NCBI GenBank assembly: GCA_937949455.1
Contig: CALEDU010000076.1
Location: forward strand, 1-13,783
DNA: 13,783 bases
Origin: an uncultured Tepidimonas sp.
Lineage (GTDB): Bacteria > Pseudomonadota > Gammaproteobacteria > Burkholderiales > Burkholderiaceae_C
Direction: 5' to 3'
A model generated the notes under the pieces. It made no database searches. It saw only the letters and a list, made by a program, of their open reading frames with translations, and had not been told where the DNA came from. How positions within the stretch are numbered: the first letter of the stretch is position 1; each line of letters begins with the position of its first letter. Of this stretch, positions 8,001 through 13,783 are shown piece by piece. Made by a program: the position numbers and the translations under genes.

Positions 8001-8960
8001 CTCTATCCTCAACTGCCGTCCCGCCGGGTGCAGGAGCTGCTGCAGTGGCGCGACCGCGGTGTGGCTGTTGTGTTTGTAGTGTACGACCTGCTGCCCTTGC
8101 AGATGCCCGAATGCTTCGATGAGCCCACGCAGCGAGTGTTCACCGAGTGGGTTCCTTTTTTAATCGGCCAGGCCGATGGCGCGGTGGCGATCTCGCGCGC
8201 GGTTGCGCAGGACCTGGTGGCCTGGCTTGCCCGGTACGGCCCGCCTCGCCTGCGGCCGTTCCGGGTGGGGTGGTTTCACCTCGGGGCGGATATCGAGCAG
8301 TCCCTTCCGACCCGCGGTATGCCGGAGGGCGCCGCCGCGGTGCTCGCGCGGCTTTGGGCGCAGCCGAGCTTTCTGATGGTTGGCACGATCGAGCCGAGAA
8401 AGGGCCATGCCCAGACGCTGGCCGCGTTTGAGGCGCTTTGGGCGCGAGCGGTCGCGGTCAATCTCGTGATCGTCGGCCAACCGGGGTGGCGAACAGAGGC
8501 GCTTGTCGAGCAGCTGCGCGGGCATCCCCAAGCGGGGAAACGGCTGTTCTGGCTGGAGGCGATCAGTGATGAGTATCTCGAGGCGGTGTACGCCGCATCG
8601 GCCGCACTCATCGCTGCGAGCTACGGGGAGGGCTTTGGGCTGCCGCTCATCGAAGCAGCGCGGCACAAGCTTCCCATCATCGCGCGGGACATTCCCGTGT
8701 TTCGCGAGGTGGCGGGTGAACACGCCTTTTATTTCGCCGACGACCGCGCGCCGGAGACCATCGCCAGCGCCATCGAGGACTGGCTCGCGCGCAACCGGCA
8801 GGGCAACGCTCCGCAAAGCGCGGGTATGCCCTATCTCACCTGGGCGGAGAGCGCGGCCCAGCTCACGCGGCAGATCTGCGCCGTCGTCGAGCGCGTCGAC
8901 ATGCAGCCCGCTGATGAAAAGGGCGCGGACGGGTACGCGCTCTGGCGGCTGCAGGAATGA
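5091..8960 (+). CDS. Three-module GT4-type glycosyltransferase, probable O-antigen polymerase (WbdA-like)
   Basis: 1289 residues holding three GT-B glycosyltransferase units in one chain. Module 1 (about 1-405) begins MRIVIDLQAAQG...RGIGRYS and has YVGGADVRKN and the GT4 E-x7-E motif at E321-E329 (EGFGLPPLE). An Ala/Pro-rich linker follows (about 408-437). Module 2 (about 440-860) starts RPRLAWVSPLPPEKTGIADY; its nucleotide-binding half reads SRGETSAEVYDCLGYGLP around E749-D756, a divergent form in which the second Glu is Asp. Module 3 (about 881-1275) starts WLVDVSELVQRDAKSGIQRV, has MVGTIEPRKG and a canonical E1180-x7-E1188 (EGFGLPLIE). E. coli WbdA proteins likewise fuse two (O9a) or three (O8) transferases that together build the repeat and are held by WbdD; the adjacent wbdD-like gene, overlapping by one base (TGATG), supports this role. 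Donor could be GDP-mannose or GDP-D-rhamnose; linkages cannot be read from sequence. No transmembrane segment was seen, so it is cytoplasmic or peripheral. Confidence 0.88.
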   Translation: MRIVIDLQAAQGASRFRGIGRYSLAFSLALAREAQQAGRGHEVWLALSGAFPESIESIRAAFDGLIPQSRIRVWDAPRPTTGDSPESSARRRVAEQIREAFLASLYPDWVVVCSLFEGYAFMDEAVTSIGRVNRLPTAVVFYDLIPFIYPDAYLTDEVRRRWYHEKLDHLRRADRLLAISASSAREAVDYLGFARETVVAIGTDADAQFRPLTVTGEHRAHLGRAYGITRPFALYVGGADVRKNCESLIEAYARLPAAVRSAHQLVFAFALDEHPRQCFAARAQRAGLGPDEFIMTGFVPDDDLLLLYNACTAFVFPAWHEGFGLPPLEAMRCGKAVLAANRSSLPEVIGREDALFDPFDVADIAGKLERALTDTAWRRELEAHAAEQQKKFSWAETARRAWAALEAAQAGAPQLAAHAARAVSAPASAPVLLHGGLLRRPRLAWVSPLPPEKTGIADYSAQLLPDLCRWYEVEVVVAQPEVGAPEVTRLCPVRSLEHFLAHARDYDRVVYHLGNSTFHTHMLDLLPQVPGIVVLHDFFLSNFIEYLDATGARPGLWPRALFESHGFAGLGALMHAVHDVQREAPAAVYPANLALLQHAQGVIVHSQHSLALARRYYYGVLDEADWAVLPMPRALPGQVDRAAARCALGLAPDDLLVCSFGFAAPTKLSLELLEGWLASPLAARSRARLVFVGDCIGGAWGDAFRRRIAAATARGVCVELTGFVSAETYRHYLAAADLAVQLRTQSRGETSAEVYDCLGYGLPTLVNAHGSLAELPDEFVHKLPDRRFTPDDLAGALESLAADATRRSALGTAARAHMFAEHHPRAVAARYAGAIEQFARRAAETAPGALRALASSGCPPEQLPALAATLAVSFPPRPRPRQWLVDVSELVQRDAKSGIQRVVRSVLAEWLRQPPAGYRCEPVFLKPAPEGGHTYHYARRWAARFLGFEAPWLADEPVEAYPGDVFVGLDLYPQLPSRRVQELLQWRDRGVAVVFVVYDLLPLQMPECFDEPTQRVFTEWVPFLIGQADGAVAISRAVAQDLVAWLARYGPPRLRPFRVGWFHLGADIEQSLPTRGMPEGAAAVLARLWAQPSFLMVGTIEPRKGHAQTLAAFEALWARAVAVNLVIVGQPGWRTEALVEQLRGHPQAGKRLFWLEAISDEYLEAVYAASAALIAASYGEGFGLPLIEAARHKLPIIARDIPVFREVAGEHAFYFADDRAPETIASAIEDWLARNRQGNAPQSAGMPYLTWAESAAQLTRQICAVVERVDMQPADEKGADGYALWRLQE

Positions 8961-10126
<1,166 letters not shown>

Positions 10127-10148
10127 TTTCTTGCGAGACTGAATAACC

Positions 10149-10168
10149 GGAGCGGTCGAAGGCGCTCC
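10149..10168. other. Small inverted repeat between gmd and the FkbM gene
   Basis: GGAGCG at 10149-10154 pairs with CGCTCC at 10163-10168 around an 8-base loop. There is no following T run, so I do not call it a Rho-independent terminator; it could affect mRNA stability or be chance in GC-rich DNA. It lies in the 81-base space between the gmd stop and the next ATG. Confidence 0.3.
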
Positions 10169-10207
10169 CGCTCGCACGATGACGCAAGGAAAAGAGATTC
10201 AAACATC

Positions 10208-11131
10208 ATGTATTGCGCGCTGGATCAAGCCGAAGTATTGAGGCGCTTTGCGCCGCATGCGGGCCATGCCGGGGTGCCTGTGGCACCGGGGTATTTCGTG
10301 GACTACTTCGGCGTTCGCGTGCCCATTTCGTGCTTTCCGCACATCAGGCACCTGGACGGGCAATGTACCGATCAGCCGCCCTATCCGGATGACCGGATGC
10401 GCGCGGGATTCATCGAGTATCTGGCGTTGGTCGACAGTATCGATGCGGCGGAGGAGAGCTACGCCATGGCAGAGGTCGGCGCTTCCTATGCGCCTTTCAC
10501 GGCCATTGCCGGTCGACTGGTGCTGCGAAAGGGCTTGGGGCCTGTGGTGCCGTGCCCGGCGGAGGCAGCGGCCAACGGGCGGCAAAGCATTCAGACCCAT
10601 CTGGCGGCCAATGCGCTCGATGACCCGCGGGTCACGGTGCACATTCTCGAGGCCGCAGTGGTCGATGCGGCCAAGACGGTGTACTTCCCCGACGTCGATT
10701 GCACCCAAGACAACGGCGCTGCTGCCCAGTACGACCGAAGCGAAAAAGATATCCGAGGCGCAGTCATACCGATGCGGGCCGTGCGGGGCATTCCGCTTAT
10801 GGAAGTGCTCGCCAAGTTCCCGGCCGGTAAGCCCATTGATCTTATGCACATCGATATTCAGGGCGCCGAGAAGACCGCGTTTTCCACGGCCATGCACGCT
10901 CTGAACGCGCGCGTAAAGCGCCTCTTCGTGGCGACGCACTCGCGCGAGATCGAGGGCATCGTCATGAATCTCTTTCATTCCCACGGTTGGGTGCTGGTGG
11001 CGGAAGAACCGTGCGATTTCAAATACTGCCGCGAGCTTGAACTGCTCGAAGGGATGACCTTCAAGGACGGCTGCCAGTATTGGGTCAATCCGACCTTGGC
11101 GGGTGCGGGCGCGCCCGCTGTCTCGGGCTGA
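10208..11131 (+). CDS. FkbM-family SAM-dependent methyltransferase
   Basis: 307 residues, C-terminal two thirds of FkbM type. The SAM-site region is YAMAEVGASYAPFT at about 85-98, a variant of the (V/E)(D/L)GA...G motif I, and the family hallmark IDLMHIDIQGAE lies at 210-221, followed by VKRLFVATHSREIEGIV and a C-terminal half ending in a beta strand rich in aromatic residues. FkbM enzymes O-methylate hydroxyls of sugars, polyketides or peptides. Placed between gmd and rmd, it most likely methylates a D-rhamnose or mannose residue of the polymer or its non-reducing end. The N-terminal ~70 residues (YFVDYFGVRVP, CFPHIRHLDG) are an extra segment seen in related sugar-cluster FkbM proteins. Start ATG 10208 follows AAGGAAAAGAG about 12-17 bases upstream, rather distant but the only purine-rich element. 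The gene ends 17 bases before rmd. Position and substrate of methylation are unknown. Confidence 0.85.
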   Translation: MYCALDQAEVLRRFAPHAGHAGVPVAPGYFVDYFGVRVPISCFPHIRHLDGQCTDQPPYPDDRMRAGFIEYLALVDSIDAAEESYAMAEVGASYAPFTAIAGRLVLRKGLGPVVPCPAEAAANGRQSIQTHLAANALDDPRVTVHILEAAVVDAAKTVYFPDVDCTQDNGAAAQYDRSEKDIRGAVIPMRAVRGIPLMEVLAKFPAGKPIDLMHIDIQGAEKTAFSTAMHALNARVKRLFVATHSREIEGIVMNLFHSHGWVLVAEEPCDFKYCRELELLEGMTFKDGCQYWVNPTLAGAGAPAVSG

Positions 11132-11138
11132 GGAGAGG
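11131..11138 (+). promoter_or_regulatory. Ribosome binding site for the rmd-like gene
   Basis: AGGAGAGG, partly overlapping the stop codon of the FkbM gene, lies 10 bases before ATG 11149. It supports that start over an in-frame alternative at 11080, which would overlap the preceding gene by about 50 bases and place 23 unrelated residues ahead of the Rossmann motif. Confidence 0.6.
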
Positions 11139-11148
11139 TCAAACGACG

Positions 11149-12039
11149 ATGAGAGTGCTGCTCACCGGCGCGCGCGGTTTCATCGGTCGCCATTTGGGGG
11201 CTGCCGCTGCGGCGCGCCGGCACGAGGTGGTGTCGCTCTCTGCGGATTTGACCGACAAACGGGCCGTGGCCGAGGAGGTTGCCGCGATCCGGCCTGGCCG
11301 CGTCATCCATCTGGGTGCACTCAGTTTCGTCGCGCATGCCAAGGAGGCGGAACTGTACGCGGTCAATACGGTGGGCACGATGAATCTGCTTGCTGCACTC
11401 GCCGCGCTTCCCGAGAAGCCGCTAAAGATCGTGCTTGTGAGCAGTGCAAATGTTTACGGCAATTCGCCAAACTCGCCATTGACCGAAGCCGAACCACCGG
11501 CGCCAGTGAATCATTACGCGATGAGCAAGCTCGCCATGGAGTACCTGGCGCGAACATATGCGGCGGTGTTGCCGATCACGATCGCGCGGCTGTTCAATTT
11601 CACCGGTCCCGGGCAGGCGGCGAGTTTCATCGTTCCCAAACTGGTCGCGTGCTTCGCCGCACGCGCACCCGAGGTTGAATTGGGGAATATCGATGTTGCG
11701 CGGGAGTTCAACGACGTCCGTCTCGCTGCCGAGGCGCTGTGCCTGTTGCTCGAGCATGGGCAGCCGGGCGAGGTGTACAACGTGTGTACCGGGGTGACCC
11801 ACACCGTACGGGCGGTCATCGACCGGCTCGGTGCCCTGACCGGGCATCGAGTCGAAGTTCGCACCAACCCTGGGTTCGTTCGGGCGAACGAGATCGCACG
11901 CCTGTGTGGTAGCCCGGAGAAGCTTCGGCGCCTGGCGCTTGCGGCCAATCAGTCACTGCCGGTTTATACGCTCGAAGACACCCTCCGCTGGATGCTCGCC
12001 GAAGCGGGCGCTGCGCCCGCAGTTCAGCCAGCGTCGTAA
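11149..12039 (+). CDS. rmd: GDP-6-deoxy-4-keto-D-mannose reductase (Rmd-like), makes GDP-D-rhamnose
   Basis: 296-residue extended short-chain dehydrogenase. The N-terminal MRVLLTGARGFIGRHL carries the NAD(P)-binding GxxGxxG; further landmarks are IHLGALSFVAHAKE, the catalytic VSSANVYG (around 97-104) and YAMSKLAMEY with Tyr123 and Lys127, then RLFNFTGPGQ and the C-terminal REFNDVRLAAEALCLLLE, GEVYNVCTG. These fit Rmd-type reductases, about 300 residues, which reduce the 4-keto group of the Gmd product to GDP-D-rhamnose in the cytoplasm. The close presence of gmd strengthens this. Alternatives are the epimeric reductase giving GDP-6-deoxy-D-talose, or GDP-fucose synthase; the latter is less likely because the active-site motif is SSANVYG rather than the Fcl pattern. 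The gene ends 16 bases inside the convergent glycosyltransferase gene, so no terminator separates them. Confidence 0.88.
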   Translation: MRVLLTGARGFIGRHLGAAAAARRHEVVSLSADLTDKRAVAEEVAAIRPGRVIHLGALSFVAHAKEAELYAVNTVGTMNLLAALAALPEKPLKIVLVSSANVYGNSPNSPLTEAEPPAPVNHYAMSKLAMEYLARTYAAVLPITIARLFNFTGPGQAASFIVPKLVACFAARAPEVELGNIDVAREFNDVRLAAEALCLLLEHGQPGEVYNVCTGVTHTVRAVIDRLGALTGHRVEVRTNPGFVRANEIARLCGSPEKLRRLALAANQSLPVYTLEDTLRWMLAEAGAAPAVQPAS

Positions 12040-13196
12040 AGCCTGAGCATCTGCTGCGCGGTGTTCTGCCAGCGATGCCGGTACGCGTGGGCCGCCGCAG
12101 CAGCGGCGCGCGCAGTGTCGTAGGGAGCTTCGAGCACGTCCTCGATCGTCCGGGCAAGGGCCTTTGGGTCGGTGACGTCCGAGACGGTGTAGGCAAACCC
12201 TGCGGCCACTTCAGCCAGTGACGAGTGTGCGCCGCAGATCACGGGTGCGCGGGCAGCGAATGCCTCTAGGATGGGAAGCCCGAAGCCTTCATAGAGCGAG
12301 GGATAGATGAAAGCGCGACATTCGCGGTAAGCAGCGATGAGTGCAGTCTCGGGCAGGTAGCCGCGGTAGTCGAGCCAGCCTTCGCTAACCCCCTGCGCGA
12401 TCAGCGCGCGCTCTCGAGTGGCATGCCAGCCTGGCGCGCCAACGAGCCAGAGCGGATGCACCTCGCGCAGCCGCGAAGGAAGCATGCGGTAGGCGGTGAG
12501 CAACGTGGTAAGGTTCTTCCGCGGCTCGATGGTGGAGACGCACAGGAGCCCACGCCGTTCGCTTTCGGGGCGCGGCGCATTGGCGAAAAATACATCATCG
12601 ACGCCAAGCGGCACGACTTCCGTTCGCTTTTCGGCACCCGGAAAAAACCGCGAAAGCTCCGCGCGCGTGTGGTCTGAAGAGACGATGATGCGGTCGGCAC
12701 GTTGGATCACGCCGGGAACGCTACGACGCATCCGCGCGACACGGGCTGCCGGGTGCCAACGCGCATCGACCCAGACCGATAGATCATGGATCGTGACCAA
12801 GGCATGGATGGACCCCGGGAGTGTCGAGGGCAGGTAAAAATTCGGTCCGTGAACGACCTGTGCTCCGCTTTTCGCGAGATTCGACGCGTGTATTGCGTCG
12901 AGTCGCCAGGCGTAGAGTTCGTTGACCCAACGGCGCTGCGACAGCCAGTTTTTCAGGCCAGCGATTGCGCGTCGTCGAAGTGCAGGAGGCGACGACGGTC
13001 CGTCATGCGCGGGCACGCCGACTCCACTCGAGAGTGCCGCAAAGCTCCGCAGGCCGAAGGCGGTCGAAAAGACGGGAGTAAAGCCGAGCGCCGCCGCGTT
13101 TTCGTCAAGGGCCTTGGCCAGCACCCAAGCGTATCGTCCGATGCCGGTGAGCGGATAGCTGATGGCATCGGCAAGCAGCGCAATCGTTTGTGGCAT
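12024..13196 (-). CDS. GT4-family glycosyltransferase
   Basis: 390-residue cytoplasmic GT-B glycosyltransferase of family GT4. N-terminal ISYPLTGIGRYAWVLAKAL is the donor/acceptor glycine loop; VTIHDLSVWVDARWHP and ADRIIVSSDHTRAEL are typical of mannosyl/rhamnosyl transferases; the C-terminal half has VSTIEPRKNL, LVGAPGW, DYRGYLP and the E303-x7-E311 motif in YEGFGLPILEAF. It resembles the single-domain GDP-sugar transferases of A-band/O9-type clusters (WbpY, WbdB/WbdC class), so it could add a primer or adaptor sugar, which the polymer module would need. That role is inferred. Start ATG 13196 was preferred over the in-frame TTG at 13208: the ATG places the hydrophobic first strand directly at the N-terminus, with a weak GAG 12 bases ahead. 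It reads from the opposite strand after the DUF2304 gene, 13 bases upstream, and overlaps the end of rmd by 16 bases. Confidence 0.9.
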   Translation of the reverse strand: MPQTIALLADAISYPLTGIGRYAWVLAKALDENAAALGFTPVFSTAFGLRSFAALSSGVGVPAHDGPSSPPALRRRAIAGLKNWLSQRRWVNELYAWRLDAIHASNLAKSGAQVVHGPNFYLPSTLPGSIHALVTIHDLSVWVDARWHPAARVARMRRSVPGVIQRADRIIVSSDHTRAELSRFFPGAEKRTEVVPLGVDDVFFANAPRPESERRGLLCVSTIEPRKNLTTLLTAYRMLPSRLREVHPLWLVGAPGWHATRERALIAQGVSEGWLDYRGYLPETALIAAYRECRAFIYPSLYEGFGLPILEAFAARAPVICGAHSSLAEVAAGFAYTVSDVTDPKALARTIEDVLEAPYDTARAAAAAAHAYRHRWQNTAQQMLRLYDAG

Positions 13197-13209
13197 CGAG
13201 AAGACCAAC

Positions 13210-13587
13210 TCAACGTGATCCGTCGCCGTTTCCCGGCAGGGCTGAGTCGCTCTGCACGCGAAGTTCTTCTATTCGCCCCATCGCCACGTCCTGCGCGAGG
13301 CGGCGCACGTCGCGGCGGAGGGCGGTGAGCGCAAGGTCGGCAAGCAAAGCCTTAATGAGGAGAACGACCACGAGGAGCCCGAGCATGAGCGCGGGGGCGT
13401 AGGCAACACCGGCCCAGGCGCCTAGCGTGTCGATGCTGCGCGGGAAGAGCGCAAAGCCGATCGCGGCAAACGCCATCAGGAGCCAGAAGAAAGCATCCCG
13501 CACGTACAGCCGGTCGCGCCGGATAAGCCAGAGGATCAAGACGGCGAGCAGTCCCCCGAAGATTGCGGCCGTCTGCGGGTAGCCCAT
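13210..13587 (-). CDS. DUF2304 family small membrane protein
   Basis: About 125 residues with three hydrophobic segments near 6-25 (AAIFGGLLAVLILWLI), 32-50 (DAFFWLLMAFAAIGFALFP) and 58-85 (WAGVAYAPALMLGLLVVVLL), then a basic helical tail LRRDVRRLAQDVA. The pattern RRDRLYVRDAFFWLL plus the length matches DUF2304 inner-membrane proteins, whose exact biochemical role is not established; they are often encoded next to a GT2 polyprenyl-phosphate glycosyltransferase, as here. A helper or flippase-like role in handling the lipid-linked sugar is a reasonable guess only. GTG 13590 is an equally possible start (GGAG at 13598-13601 is 7 bases before it, 10 before ATG 13587). The start overlaps the stop of the upstream GT2 gene by one base (TGATG), indicating coupled translation. 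Confidence 0.82.
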   Translation of the reverse strand: MGYPQTAAIFGGLLAVLILWLIRRDRLYVRDAFFWLLMAFAAIGFALFPRSIDTLGAWAGVAYAPALMLGLLVVVLLIKALLADLALTALRRDVRRLAQDVAMGRIEELRVQSDSALPGNGDGSR

Positions 13588-13783
13588 CACTGCCAGGCTC
13601 CAGGCGCGGGTAGGCGCCGGATGCGGTGTCCGCGTCGGGCAAATGCGATCAGCGTGGTTTCAACCATGTAGCGGGCCACAATGAACCAGTTGGCGAAGAC
13701 ATGCGATTGGCCGACCGTTCGCGGTTGCATCTGCACTGGGATCTCGATCGCAGTGAGGCCGTGTCGCGCGAGCAGATCGAGCA
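13587..13783 (-). CDS. GT2-family glycosyltransferase, C-terminal part (partial at window edge)
   Basis: The minus-strand frame is open from the window edge to TGA at 13587-13589 and gives 64 residues, too short for a separate gene call but clearly the end of a larger one. LDLLARHGLTAIEIPVQMQP followed by RTVGQSH and YMVETTLIAFARR matches the end of DPM1-like polyprenyl-phosphate glycosyltransferases (GT2), in which a Pro-Val then Arg-x-x-Gly-x-Ser motif closes the catalytic domain before a C-terminal amphipathic segment. The family transfers a sugar from a nucleotide donor to a polyprenyl phosphate at the inner membrane. Coupled start with the DUF2304 gene supports this pairing. Substrate unknown; most of the protein lies to the right of the window. 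Confidence 0.75.
   Translation of the reverse strand, partial: LDLLARHGLTAIEIPVQMQPRTVGQSHVFANWFIVARYMVETTLIAFARRGHRIRRLPAPGAWQ

Noticed and set aside
10149..10168. Hairpin as a transcription terminator after gmd
   Set aside because: Six-base stem without a T run; the following gene is in the same pathway, so termination there is not supported.
13352..13642. 96-codon minus-strand frame overlapping the GT2 end and DUF2304
   Set aside because: Out of frame with both; the DUF2304 frame has clear membrane segments and this one is a shadow.

Overview
The window is a Gram-negative surface-polysaccharide locus, most likely an ABC-transporter-dependent O-antigen cluster. Base composition is high-GC and nearly every base is coding. 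Gene content (Wzm/Wzt, a WbdD-like chain terminator, GDP-D-rhamnose enzymes) points to a proteobacterium, probably beta or gamma; I cannot name genus or species from sequence alone. No tRNA, rRNA, CRISPR array, insertion sequence or phage gene was seen.

Left block (1-8960, + strand). Five genes lie head to tail with tiny gaps or overlaps: the 3' end of manC (GDP-mannose supply), wzm (ABC permease), wzt (ABC ATPase with a C-terminal glycan-recognition domain), a WbdD-like methyltransferase-kinase-coiled-coil protein, and a 1289-residue protein with three GT4-like glycosyltransferase modules. This parallels the E. coli O8/O9a polymannan logic: a multi-domain WbdA polymerase extends the chain, WbdD caps it by phosphorylation and methylation and sets its length through a coiled coil, and Wzt recognises the capped chain for export by Wzm.

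Middle block (8961-12039, + strand). After a 131-base gap come gmd (GDP-mannose 4,6-dehydratase), an FkbM-family methyltransferase, and an rmd-like 4-keto-reductase. Gmd plus Rmd gives GDP-D-rhamnose, so the polymer is more probably a D-rhamnan, or a mixed mannose/rhamnose chain, as in the Pseudomonas aeruginosa common antigen, than a plain mannan. The FkbM enzyme may O-methylate the polymer or its end.

Right block (12024-13783, - strand). A convergent cluster reads leftward: the 3' end of a GT2 (polyprenyl-phosphate glycosyltransferase-like) gene, a DUF2304 small membrane protein, and a GT4 glycosyltransferase whose 3' end overlaps the end of rmd by 16 bases.

The most interesting part is the combination: a WbdD-type molecular-ruler terminator with an unusually long coiled coil carrying a repeated Asn-His-x-x-Trp motif, a three-module polymerase, and a D-rhamnose supply pathway. 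Exact linkages, sugar identity and cap chemistry are inferred, not shown by the sequence.
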